A stretch of 23,535 nucleotides of DNA, taken from CAZNLH01 sp964573995 (GTDB lineage Bacteria; Gemmatimonadota; CAZMKB01; CAZNLH01). The number at the start of each line of letters is the position of its first letter. The first letter of the stretch is position 1. Below the pieces are notes generated by a model that did no database searches, was not told where the DNA came from, and saw nothing but the letters and a program-made list of their open reading frames with translations. The stretch lies in assembly GCA_964573995.1 (NCBI GenBank), contig CAZNLH010000033.1, forward strand, positions 1-23,535, written 5' to 3'. The translations under genes and the position numbers were made by a program. Below, one piece after another: positions 1 to 7,562 of this stretch.

Positions 1-1376
1 CCATTCCAGTATTCGCCCAGGGGGCGAGAAGGGCCACACCCGGCCCACGCTGGCAGGCGATTCACCTCGAGGTCCCCAACGACGAATATATCCCCTCCCC
101 CGCGAGCGTCCATCCACGCTCGCCCGCCTACAAGTCCCTCACCCCCATGTTCTTCACGACACAGGTGAACGTGGACGCCAACGGGATGAACATACTCGGC
201 GACGCTGCGAACGAGCCGTCGATCGCAGTCGACCCCACAGACCCGGACAGGATGGCCATCGGCTGGCGACAGTTCGACACGGTCTCCAGCAATTTCCGCC
301 AGGCCGGCTACGCCTACACGACCGACGGGGGAAGGACCTGGACATTCCCGGGAGTGATAGAGCCGGGCGTATTTCGGTCGGACCCGGTCCTCGACTCGGA
401 TTCCGACGGGAATTTCTACTACGAAAGCCTCACGATGAACGGGTGGGACTTCACCTGCGATGTATTCAAGTCCACCGACGGTGGGGCAACGTGGGACTCG
501 GGTACCTTCGCCCACGGCGGCGACAAGGAGTGGATGACCATCGACAAGACCGGGGGCGTCGGCGACGGCCACATCTACTCGTACTGGACGAGCACTTGGA
601 GCATCTGCTACCCGGGGTTCTTCACCAGATCGAGCAACGGGGGGGCGTCCTACGAGGATTGCACCATCATCCCCAACGACCCGTACTGGGGAACGCTCGC
701 CGTCGGGCCTGACGGAGAGTTATACGCGTGCGGACTCGAATATTACAACTTCCTCGTGGCCAAGTCCACGAGCGCGAGGTATGCGGGTCAGACCGTGAAC
801 TGGGATTTCTCAACGCGCGTAGACCTCGACGGATATATCGGCTACGGAGGACCCAACCCGGATGGATTGCTGGGGCAGGCATGGATAGCCGTCGACAAGT
901 CCAGTGGTCCGACACGCGGCTACGTTTACCTATTGTGTTCCGTGATAAGGAACTCCACTTCCGACCCGCTCGACGTCATGTTCTCCCGCAGCACGGACGG
1001 GGGATACACCTGGAGCGCGCCGGTCCGGGTGAACGACGATCCCGGCAACAATGCCTGGCAATGGTTCGGCACGATGTCCGTCGCCCCGACGGGCCGCATC
1101 GACGTCGTCTGGCTCGACACGAGAGACGACCCGGGCGGATACGACTCTTCCCTCTATTACTCCTATTCACGAGACGCGGGCACCACCTGGTCACCGAACG
1201 TGCGGTTGTCGGACTCCTTCGACCCGCAAATCGGCTGGCCACAGCAGTACAAGATGGGAGACTACTTCGACATGGTATCCGACGAGACGGGGACTCACCT
1301 GGCCTGGGCCGCCACGTTCAACGGCGAGCAGGACGTCTACTACGGTCACATCAAGACCGACATCCACCTGCCGTAG
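1..1376 (+). CDS. Secreted Asp-box (BNR) beta-propeller protein, 5' truncated
   Basis: The frame is open to the left edge, 48 codons before the first in-frame ATG at 147, so the true start lies outside the window. The first visible residues (PVFAQGARR) look like the end of a cleaved signal peptide. At least five Asp-box-like motifs recur: TTDGGRTW (about residue 58 from the ATG), STDGGATW, SSNGGASY, STDGGYTW and SRDAGTTW, with NEPSIAVDPTDPDRMAIGW before the first blade. This is the usual look of extracellular sialidase-like beta-propellers. I do not see the RIP motif expected of true sialidases, so catalytic activity is doubtful, and a secreted binding or scaffold role is equally likely. It converges on the next operon. 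Family is clear; substrate is unknown. Confidence 0.8.
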   Translation, partial: IPVFAQGARRATPGPRWQAIHLEVPNDEYIPSPASVHPRSPAYKSLTPMFFTTQVNVDANGMNILGDAANEPSIAVDPTDPDRMAIGWRQFDTVSSNFRQAGYAYTTDGGRTWTFPGVIEPGVFRSDPVLDSDSDGNFYYESLTMNGWDFTCDVFKSTDGGATWDSGTFAHGGDKEWMTIDKTGGVGDGHIYSYWTSTWSICYPGFFTRSSNGGASYEDCTIIPNDPYWGTLAVGPDGELYACGLEYYNFLVAKSTSARYAGQTVNWDFSTRVDLDGYIGYGGPNPDGLLGQAWIAVDKSSGPTRGYVYLLCSVIRNSTSDPLDVMFSRSTDGGYTWSAPVRVNDDPGNNAWQWFGTMSVAPTGRIDVVWLDTRDDPGGYDSSLYYSYSRDAGTTWSPNVRLSDSFDPQIGWPQQYKMGDYFDMVSDETGTHLAWAATFNGEQDVYYGHIKTDIHLP

Positions 1377-1765
1377 GCCGCCCGGTCCGCTACCATGCCT
1401 GGCTGCATTATACCCACGGGCTATTCCCCCCGTCATGTCTATTGCCCATGAGGTGCTATACGGCAGTACACGGTATAGGAGAGTATCGTGTCTGCTATGC
1501 AGCATTTTCAGGCATCCGCTTGGAAAGGTTGCCGACAGGGGGGAAACGGCAGGTGACACGAAATCACTTACAACGTCGGGTACTTGTTCACGGAAGGCTT
1601 AAAAAAAGCACAACCTGAAGGCCCGGCCGGCAAAATGCGTCCGCACCGGGCCGGAAGACTTATTAGGCCACACACCCCGCATGGCGCATGCACCGGAGTG
1701 CCTGTCGCGGCGGGATGAGGGGATCGACTTACCAGTGGAAGGTGACAGGAAGAGGGGGGATTCAA
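1377..1765. other. Convergent intergenic region, no convincing gene
   Basis: This stretch separates the ends of two convergent transcription units. Short frames here show no start site or recognisable protein. It holds a 6-bp inverted repeat (CTATAC / GTATAG near 1456-1482), a GC-rich 7-bp hairpin at 1620-1652 and an A7 run at 1601-1607. Nothing else is supported. Confidence 0.5.
1601..1652 (-). terminator. Candidate terminator of the HMG-CoA operon
   Basis: Read on the minus strand, GGCCCGG (1652-1646) pairs perfectly with CCGGGCC (1626-1620) across a 19-nt loop. A T7 run follows 12 nt after the stem. The distance from stem to T-run is longer than in a classical intrinsic terminator, so this is tentative. 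On the plus strand no T-run follows the hairpin. Confidence 0.3.
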
Positions 1766-2551
1766 TCAGATCTCGTTCCAGGCGGGCCTCCTCTTCTCGA
1801 GGAAGGCGGCCATACCCTCCCTGGCCTCCTCTCCGGACCGGAGGTCGGCGATCATGCGAGCGGTGTAATCCTTGGCCTCTTCGAGCGCCATGCCGGGGAG
1901 CCGTCGTATGAGTTCCTTTGAGACGCCGAGGGCCCTTGGTCCACTCGACTTGAGAAGGCCGACCACCTCGTCCACCCGCCTTGAGAGTTTCCCGTGGGTT
2001 ACAACCTCGCTTACCAGCCCTATTGATCGTGCATCGCCCGCGGAGATCCTTTCTCCGGTCAGGAACAAGCGCCTGCAATTCCCTTCCCCGATCCGCTTCA
2101 GCAGATATGGGGCGATGCAGGCGGGCACGAGGCCGATCTTCACCTCGCTCAGGCCGAACTCCGCCCGATGAGAGGCGATGGCGATGTCACAGGCGGCCAC
2201 CAGGCCGTTGCTACCACCTATGGAGGCGCCGTTTACCGCCAAGACCGTGGGCTTGGGGAGATGATACAGCCTGTACATCAGTTCGGCGAGCCTGAGGGCG
2301 TCCCGGACGTTCTCGTCCCTGGAGAGACCCTTCATCCTCTGCATCCACTGGATGTCCGCCCCCGAGCAGAAGGCCGTACCCTTCCCAGTAAGGACCAGGA
2401 CACGGTGGGTATCGTCCTTCTCGACTCGATCGATCACCTCGATGAGTTCGCCGATCATCACGTCGTCGAAGGCGTTCCTTACCTCCGGACGGTTCAATGC
2501 GACGCGCGCCACCCGGTCCTCGAACGTCGTCTCGATCGTTCGATAGGACAT
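1766..2551 (-). CDS. Enoyl-CoA hydratase/isomerase, methylglutaconyl-CoA hydratase-like
   Basis: A full-length crotonase of 261 aa. It carries FCSGADIQWM (residues 61-70) and NGASIGGSNGL (107-117) for the oxyanion hole and CoA site, then SEVKIGLVPACIAPYLLKRIG, where Glu136 is the likely catalytic glutamate. The Gly-Leu in place of the usual first glutamate, the ADxxWM segment and the SEVxIGLxPAxIxPY segment resemble 3-methylglutaconyl-CoA hydratases (LiuC type) more than short-chain enoyl-CoA hydratases. The start is an ATG with AGGGG about 7 nt upstream. It is the last gene of the operon, 21 nt after the DUF35 gene. With an HMG-CoA synthase upstream, interconversion of HMG-CoA and 3-methylglutaconyl-CoA is an attractive role (inference). 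Another crotonase substrate cannot be excluded. Confidence 0.85.
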   Translation of the reverse strand: MSYRTIETTFEDRVARVALNRPEVRNAFDDVMIGELIEVIDRVEKDDTHRVLVLTGKGTAFCSGADIQWMQRMKGLSRDENVRDALRLAELMYRLYHLPKPTVLAVNGASIGGSNGLVAACDIAIASHRAEFGLSEVKIGLVPACIAPYLLKRIGEGNCRRLFLTGERISAGDARSIGLVSEVVTHGKLSRRVDEVVGLLKSSGPRALGVSKELIRRLPGMALEEAKDYTARMIADLRSGEEAREGMAAFLEKRRPAWNEI

Positions 2552-2572
2552 GTCAGGCCCCTCTCAACTCGA

Positions 2573-2974
2573 TCAACTGTCCCGGACCGGAAGTGCCTTG
2601 TAGCCGTAACAGATGAGCCCGGCCTCCCCGTCTTCCTTGACCTTACGGAACTCTATCCGAACGGGCATGCCGATCTCGATCTCCTCGGGGGAACAATCCG
2701 TGATCTGGCACTGGATCCTAACCCCGCCGTCGAGTTCCACCACTCCAATCGGGTACGGTACCAGATCATTAAACCCGCTCTGTCCTACGCGGATCACCGT
2801 AAAGGTCTCGACCGTACCCCGATCCGGCAGATTGACCCTTTCGAAATCCCTTCCACCACACCCCGCGCAGACGATCCTCGGTGGAAACCACACCTTCCCG
2901 CATCCCTTGCACCTGGACGCCTCCGTGCGGTAACGCTGAGGAATCTCCCTCCAGTACCTCGCCGTCGTAGACAT
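2573..2974 (-). CDS. DUF35 zinc-ribbon/OB-fold protein, thiolase and HMG-CoA synthase partner
   Basis: A 133-aa protein with a four-cysteine zinc ribbon, Cys22-x2-Cys25 and Cys36-x2-Cys39 (CKGCGKVWFPPRIVCAGCG), followed by an OB-fold region starting at the TVETFTVIRVGQSGF segment. This is the standard DUF35 layout (rubredoxin-like ribbon plus OB fold). In archaea a protein of this family bridges acetoacetyl-CoA thiolase and HMG-CoA synthase and lets the acyl-CoA intermediate pass between them. The start codon directly abuts the thiolase stop codon, so tight co-expression is expected. Related DUF35 proteins also pair with SCPx-type thiolases in other pathways, but the HMG-CoA synthase in this operon favours the archaeal type of complex. 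Confidence 0.9.
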   Translation of the reverse strand: MSTTARYWREIPQRYRTEASRCKGCGKVWFPPRIVCAGCGGRDFERVNLPDRGTVETFTVIRVGQSGFNDLVPYPIGVVELDGGVRIQCQITDCSPEEIEIGMPVRIEFRKVKEDGEAGLICYGYKALPVRDS

Positions 2975-4132
2975 CTATACCACCTCCAAGATATGGACCA
3001 CGGAACTGGCACAGGTCCCGCCCATGTTCTGCGTGAGCCCCCTCCTCGCCCCCTCGACCTGGCGTTCCCCAGCCTCACCCCTCAATTGTTCCACTACTTC
3101 GCAGACCTGGGCGACCCCGGTCGCCCCCACGGGGTGTCCCTTCGACTTGAGCCCGCCGCTCGTGTTAACGGGGATCCGGCCGCCTATCTCCGTCTCGCCG
3201 CTCTCCGTAGCCAGGCCTCCCTTGCCTCGCTCCACAAAACCCAGGGCCTCTATCGCGCAGATCTCCGCAATAGTAAAGCAGTCATGTACCTCGGCCAGGT
3301 CAATATCCGTGGGTCCAACGCCCGCCATCCGGTAGGCCTTTTCAGCGGCGATCTCCGTCGCGGCCAGGCGGGTGATGTCCTCGCGCTGATGAACGGCCAT
3401 CGCGTCCGTCGCCTGACCCGTTCCCGCAACCTTCACCACCGGTCCCTTCGCGACCTTCCTGGCCATCTCCAGAGGGCAGAGTACGACCGCCGCCGCACCG
3501 TCGGTGATGGGAGAGCAATCGAGGATGGTCAAGGGATCGGCGACCATCGTCGAGCCGAGGACCTGTTCCACGGTAACCTCCATCCGGAACTGGGCATAGG
3601 GATTCTTTGCCCCGTTCTTATGGTTCTTGACGGACACACTGGCGAGTTGCTCGCGCGTCGTGCCATAACGGTGCATGTGCGCCCGTGCCATCATCGCGTA
3701 GAGACCGGGAAATGTCACCCCGTTAAATACCTCGTATTCCTGGTCCGCCGCTGTCGAGAGAGCGAACGTCGCCGCTGCACCGTCGACGTCCGTCATCTTC
3801 TCCACACCGCCCACCAGCACGATCTCGCTCATGCCGGAGGCGACATCGATCAGCCCCTGGCGGAAGGCCATACCACCCGAAGCGCAGGCCGACTCCACCC
3901 GCGTGGCGGGGATCGGACAGACACCGAGATAATCCGCCATCAGGGGCGCGATGTGCTCCTGCCCGACGAACAGTCCAGATGACATGCAACCAACGTACAT
4001 CGAGTCGATTCGGTCGACTCCGGCGTCATCGATCGCATTGAGGGAGGCCTCAACGAACATCGCCCTCAGCGACTTGTCCCACAGTTCACCCCACTTGATC
4101 ATCCCGACGCCGATCACTGCAACATCTATCAT
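2975..4132 (-). CDS. Thiolase (acetyl-CoA acetyltransferase, SCPx-like)
   Basis: A complete 385-aa thiolase of the SCPx/archaeal class. The nucleophilic Cys83 lies in ESACASGG. The C-terminal half has VHDCFTIAE and SGGLKSKGHPVGATG, which carry the His residues of the active site, and the protein ends with the NMGGTCASS segment typical of the family. The ATG at 4132 is preceded by GAGGAG 8 nt upstream. It follows the HMG-CoA synthase gene by 29 nt and abuts the DUF35 gene. The expected reaction is condensation of two acetyl-CoA to acetoacetyl-CoA, an unfavourable step normally pulled forward by HMG-CoA synthase in a joint complex. Substrate assignment is by context; the family assignment is firm. 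Confidence 0.9.
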   Translation of the reverse strand: MIDVAVIGVGMIKWGELWDKSLRAMFVEASLNAIDDAGVDRIDSMYVGCMSSGLFVGQEHIAPLMADYLGVCPIPATRVESACASGGMAFRQGLIDVASGMSEIVLVGGVEKMTDVDGAAATFALSTAADQEYEVFNGVTFPGLYAMMARAHMHRYGTTREQLASVSVKNHKNGAKNPYAQFRMEVTVEQVLGSTMVADPLTILDCSPITDGAAAVVLCPLEMARKVAKGPVVKVAGTGQATDAMAVHQREDITRLAATEIAAEKAYRMAGVGPTDIDLAEVHDCFTIAEICAIEALGFVERGKGGLATESGETEIGGRIPVNTSGGLKSKGHPVGATGVAQVCEVVEQLRGEAGERQVEGARRGLTQNMGGTCASSVVHILEVV

Positions 4133-4161
4133 GGTTCACGCTCCTCGATCGTTATGAGACC

Positions 4162-5208
4162 TCACTCGCCCATCCGGATCTTCCGGCGGAACTTGGCGTA
4201 GGTCCCGTAGTCGATATAGACGGTATTCTCGTCCACGTAATCCGTTGTCTTGGGGGCCTTCTCCCTGGCCTCAGTGATCCTGTCGGTCACACGGAAGATG
4301 AAGGCGTCACTCCCCGACCCCGAACCGTAAGAGACCATGAGGATCGACTGACCCGGCTCCGCCACGTCGAGCACGGCACTGAGCCCTATGGGAGAGGAAC
4401 CGGAATAGGTGTTTCCGAGCCTCGGGCACAGGAGCCCAGGCTCCATCTGCTTCATCGTGAAACCGAGCCTCTTCCCGGCGGCCATGGGGAACTTGCCGTT
4501 CGGCTGATGGAAGACCACGTAGTCGAAGTCCTGAGGCCCCTTGCCCGCTGCCTCCATGATGGCCTTCGCCGCTCCCGTCACGTGCTTGAAATATGCCGGC
4601 GCCCCGGTGAACCTGCCGGCGTGCCTCGGATAGTGCATGTATTCCCTGCGCCAGAAATCGGGCGTGTCCGTCATGTAGGAATATGTGTGCTCCACCTCGG
4701 CCACCGTGCCGTCACGGCCGAAGATATAGGCTGCCGCACCGGCGGATGCGGAGTACTCGAGAGCGTCCCCCGGTGCCCCCTGCGAGGTATCCGCACCTAT
4801 CGCCAACCCATACTCTATCTTCCCCGCCTCGACCAGGCCCAGGGCCAGGAACATCCCCTCAGAGCCGGCCTTGCAGGCGAACTCCAGGTCAGCGCAGTGA
4901 ACATCGGGGGTTGCCCCGATGGCCTCGGCCACCACCGTCCCGCTCGGTTTTACCGCGTAAGGGTGAGATTCCGAGCCAATGTAGACCGCACCGATCATCT
5001 CGGGGTCGATCGCAGCCCGCTTCAAGGCGTTCCTTGCCGCCTCGACGGACATGGTTATCACGTCCTGGTCCGGGGCCGGGACCGACTTTTGTTCGAGTTT
5101 CAATCCCCTCTTGAAACTCGCCGCATCGGCCCCCCAGACCCTGGCGATATCCTCGAGTCTGATACGGTATCTCGGGGCATAGGCCCCGTATCCAACAATT
5201 CCCGCCAT
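4162..5208 (-). CDS. hmgS: Hydroxymethylglutaryl-CoA synthase, archaeal type
   Basis: A 348-aa protein matching the length and motifs of archaeal HMG-CoA synthases. It begins MAGIVGYGAYAPRYRI, has GSESHPYAVKPSG with a likely catalytic Glu80, the nucleophilic Cys112 in LEFACKAGSEGM, and His234 in VVFHQPNGKFP. It condenses acetoacetyl-CoA with acetyl-CoA to HMG-CoA. The open frame extends another 63 codons upstream, but the ATG at 5208 has an excellent Shine-Dalgarno site (AGGGAGGA, 4 nt away) and starts exactly where the family starts. It is first in the operon and has its own promoter at 5303-5331. A bacterial-type MvaS would be longer and lacks this N-terminus, so horizontal acquisition from an archaeon or an old shared cluster is plausible (inference). 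No HMG-CoA reductase is in the window. Confidence 0.9.
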   Translation of the reverse strand: MAGIVGYGAYAPRYRIRLEDIARVWGADAASFKRGLKLEQKSVPAPDQDVITMSVEAARNALKRAAIDPEMIGAVYIGSESHPYAVKPSGTVVAEAIGATPDVHCADLEFACKAGSEGMFLALGLVEAGKIEYGLAIGADTSQGAPGDALEYSASAGAAAYIFGRDGTVAEVEHTYSYMTDTPDFWRREYMHYPRHAGRFTGAPAYFKHVTGAAKAIMEAAGKGPQDFDYVVFHQPNGKFPMAAGKRLGFTMKQMEPGLLCPRLGNTYSGSSPIGLSAVLDVAEPGQSILMVSYGSGSGSDAFIFRVTDRITEAREKAPKTTDYVDENTVYIDYGTYAKFRRKIRMGE

Positions 5209-5212
5209 CGAA

Positions 5213-5220
5213 TCCTCCCT
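5213..5220 (-). promoter_or_regulatory. Ribosome binding site fixing the HMG-CoA synthase start
   Basis: On the minus strand AGGGAGGA lies 4 nt before the ATG at 5208. It decides against the longer open frame reaching 5397, whose upstream part shows no family similarity. Confidence 0.8.
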
Positions 5221-5302
5221 TTGTGGAAGTCCCGGGAGATGTCTCCTATCAACATATCGATCCCGTTTAGTGAATCGCGGCCAGTTCGGCCGTCCGGGCC
5301 TT

Positions 5303-5331
5303 AATATGTCACCTGCTCGAGGGGATGTCAA
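5303..5331 (-). promoter_or_regulatory. Sigma-70 promoter of the HMG-CoA operon
   Basis: On the minus strand a perfect -35 TTGACA (5331-5326) is followed after 17 bp by CATATT (5308-5303). The predicted start is near 5296, giving a leader of about 90 nt before the ATG at 5208. Confidence 0.6.
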
Positions 5332-5347
5332 CCTCCAAGAGAGGTGG

Positions 5348-5366
5348 CCCTGTTGAAAAAACAGGG
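5348..5366. repeat. Perfect inverted repeat, candidate shared operator
   Basis: CCCTGTT (5348-5354), GAAAA spacer, AACAGGG (5360-5366): a perfect 7-bp palindrome. It overlaps the -35 box of the rightward trehalose promoter and lies 16 bp from the -35 box of the leftward HMG-CoA promoter. No T-run follows on the plus strand, so an operator is more likely than a terminator. The regulator is unknown. Confidence 0.4.
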
Positions 5367-5380
5367 CGATAGTATACATT
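5353..5380 (+). promoter_or_regulatory. Candidate promoter of the trehalose operon
   Basis: TTGAAA (5353-5358), 16 bp, TACATT (5375-5380), in the only intergenic region before the first gene of the operon. The -35 box lies inside the inverted repeat at 5348-5366. The predicted leader is about 95 nt. Confidence 0.4.
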
Positions 5381-5480
5381 TTACTCGCCCCATTCATAAC
5401 GCAATTCCCCCCAGTCCCATGGAGAGGCCTTCAATGCGCATGAATTTTGCAGGTTGTTCTGACATTGCCAAGGAACTCTT

Positions 5481-6164
5481 ATGATGAATAACAGGCTGGC
5501 TGCAACGAGAGATTTCGCCATCAAGGACTGCGCCCTGACCGCCATCGCCACAGGACGGCGGGCGCAGAACTTGAGGGAACTCAGGGGACAACTCCTGACG
5601 GTCCACCCAGGGAGCATCTACTATCACTTCTGGGGGGGTCTCTTAAGGCCGAGCTTCGTAGAACCGGAGTACAACAACGACTTCGCCGCCTGGTCCTACC
5701 ATGCCCTCCACGACTCCATCCTAACAGAGCGCCTGGCCGTCATAGACCCGACCGATTTCGTGAACCTCGAGGACCTTCGCCAGGAATTGATCGAGGTCAT
5801 CGAAGAACGCCTGGACGAGATCGAGTCCGTCCCGTGGTCGAAGATCGACCAGCAATTCCATTTTATCCGGTCCCAGATCGTAGTCATCGACACGCACCAT
5901 ACCGTCCATGAACCAAGGGATCTCGATGCCATCATCCCGACGCTGCCCGTCAGTAGCATCTTCTACCACTTCATCGATGCGCGCAGGCGAACGGAGGGGA
6001 ACACAGATGATTTCAGGGCGTGGCTCGTGGGTTTCAGCGGCGATTACGATGAACTGTCCCGGAGAATCGCCGAAATAGACCCCTATTTCTCCTCGCTCAC
6101 TGAACTGAGAGAACAACTATCGTCCATATTCCACGACTTCTTTTCACGGGGAGGGCGAAGGTGA
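5481..6164 (+). CDS. DUF5752-like protein with internal duplication
   Basis: A 227-aa soluble protein without signal peptide or membrane segment, in my judgement of the DUF5752 type that accompanies TreT-like glycosyltransferases. It contains two related halves. SIYYHF (45-50), DFAAW (67-71) and RLAVIDPTDFVNLEDLRQEL (84-103) in the first half match SIFYHF (159-164), DFRAW (177-181) and RIAEIDPYFSSLTELREQL (195-213) in the second. The ATG at 5481 has AAGGA 6 nt upstream; a second ATG follows directly. Its TGA overlaps the GTG start of treT by 4 bp, so the two products are probably made in step. A role as subunit or regulator of the trehalose enzymes is inferred only from position; no catalytic motif is seen. 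Confidence 0.8.
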   Translation: MMNNRLAATRDFAIKDCALTAIATGRRAQNLRELRGQLLTVHPGSIYYHFWGGLLRPSFVEPEYNNDFAAWSYHALHDSILTERLAVIDPTDFVNLEDLRQELIEVIEERLDEIESVPWSKIDQQFHFIRSQIVVIDTHHTVHEPRDLDAIIPTLPVSSIFYHFIDARRRTEGNTDDFRAWLVGFSGDYDELSRRIAEIDPYFSSLTELREQLSSIFHDFFSRGGRR

Positions 6165-7402
6165 CGGGACTCCTCGAGAGTTACGCCCGTGTGGCCGGCG
6201 GAGATGTGATAGATCATCTCCGTCAACTTTCAGAGCCGCTCAAGGGACTGAGGATGGTCCATGTCAACTCGACCCGGGTCGGGGGCGGCGTGGCCGAGAT
6301 CCTGAACAAACTGATCCCGCTGCTGAACGAGTTGGGGATCAATGCGACCTGGGAGGTAATCGACGGGAACAGCGAGTTCTACCAGTGCACGAAGGCGTTC
6401 CATAATGCCCTCCAGGGCAACCAGGTCTCTATCCCAGATTCTCTGCTCAAGAGGTACGAAGAGACCAATGCCCTAAACTCCGAAAAACTCCGCTCCACCC
6501 TCCAGGAAGCCGACATGGTCGTCATCCACGATCCTCAGCCCGCCCCGTTGTTGAGGTTCTGTCCAGAGCGGAAAGGGAAATGGATATGGCGTTGTCATAT
6601 AGACATCAGCCGCCCATATCGTCCGATCTGGAAGTACCTCCGTGAATTCGTCTCCGGTTACGACGCAAGCATCTTCTCACTGGCGGCCTTCGCGCAGGAC
6701 ATGCCGCACCCAAAGTACCTCCTGCCCCCCAGCATCGATCCACTAAGCGAAAAGAACATGGAACTGGACCGGGAAGAACTGGCCTCGATAACCGCCCGCT
6801 ACGGCCTGGACCCTGGTCGCTGGATCGCACTCCAGGTATCCCGCTTTGACCGTTTCAAAGATCCAGTCGGGGTGATCCAGGCCTACCGACTCGCAAAAAC
6901 CTTCACCCCCTCCCTGCAACTCGTCCTCGCGGGGGGCGGCGCCAGTGATGACCCCGAAGGAGAGATAGTCCTCGATGAAGTCCGAAAGGCGGCCTCTGAC
7001 GACCCTGACATCCACGTCCTACTCCTCCCTCCAGACGCACACCGTATCATAAACGGCCTCCAGCGCGTCGCAGACATAGTCTTACAAAAGTCCATCAGGG
7101 AAGGTTTCGGCCTCACGGTGACGGAGGCGATGTGGAAAAAGAAGCCCGTAATCGGCGGCAATACGGGAGGGATAAGGCTGCAGGTGGTGAACCATCATAC
7201 CGGTTTTCTTGTGAATACACCGGAGGGTGCCGCCCTGAGGATGAGGTACTTGATCAACCACAGGGATCGTCTCCTCGAGATGGGCCGAAAGGCCAGGGAA
7301 TTCGTTCAAGAAAATTTCCTGATAACGCGGCACGTCCGTGAGTACCTGACCCTGTCGGTCGCGCTCCTACACGACGCAAGGGAGAGGATCGAACTGGGCT
7401 GA
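6161..7402 (+). CDS. treT: Trehalose synthase, TreT-type GT4 glycosyltransferase
   Basis: A 413-aa GT-B glycosyltransferase whose length and N-terminus match TreT of thermophilic archaea and bacteria. TreT makes trehalose in one step from an NDP-glucose and glucose. Visible signatures are VNSTRVGGGVAEIL (35-48), VIHDPQPAPL (121-130) and WRCHIDIS (143-150). The C-terminal donor site has VSRFDRFKDP, and SIREGFGLTVTEAMW carries the E-x7-E motif near residue 313, followed by KPVIGGNTGGI. It starts with GTG, overlapping the DUF5752 stop (GTGA), behind a GGAGGG element. It is followed by otsB and otsA, so the operon encodes two independent trehalose routes. Some relatives act on other acceptors, so the exact product is inferred. 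Confidence 0.85.
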   Translation: MTGLLESYARVAGGDVIDHLRQLSEPLKGLRMVHVNSTRVGGGVAEILNKLIPLLNELGINATWEVIDGNSEFYQCTKAFHNALQGNQVSIPDSLLKRYEETNALNSEKLRSTLQEADMVVIHDPQPAPLLRFCPERKGKWIWRCHIDISRPYRPIWKYLREFVSGYDASIFSLAAFAQDMPHPKYLLPPSIDPLSEKNMELDREELASITARYGLDPGRWIALQVSRFDRFKDPVGVIQAYRLAKTFTPSLQLVLAGGGASDDPEGEIVLDEVRKAASDDPDIHVLLLPPDAHRIINGLQRVADIVLQKSIREGFGLTVTEAMWKKKPVIGGNTGGIRLQVVNHHTGFLVNTPEGAALRMRYLINHRDRLLEMGRKAREFVQENFLITRHVREYLTLSVALLHDARERIELG

Positions 7403-7562
7403 CACTCCTCAAATTACCCATTCCAAAGCGGCAAAAATATCTTATATTATATTGTTGCGGCAACCGGGGACGCCCGTCATGCCGACAAGGCTCGTGAAAA
7501 TCGCCAGCCACAAGAGTGAGAACAGGACACGGACTTCCCCCGAACAAGAGAAGGCCCTCAAT

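Noticed and set aside
2168..3982. A 604-codon open frame on the plus strand
   Set aside because: It lies antisense to the thiolase, DUF35 and crotonase genes, whose motifs and ribosome sites are clear. Its translation is arginine/histidine-rich without domains, typical of a shadow frame in GC-rich DNA.
5209..5397. Upstream extension of the HMG-CoA synthase frame
   Set aside because: The added residues have no family similarity, and the ATG at 5208 has a strong ribosome binding site. The extension also runs over the promoter of the operon.
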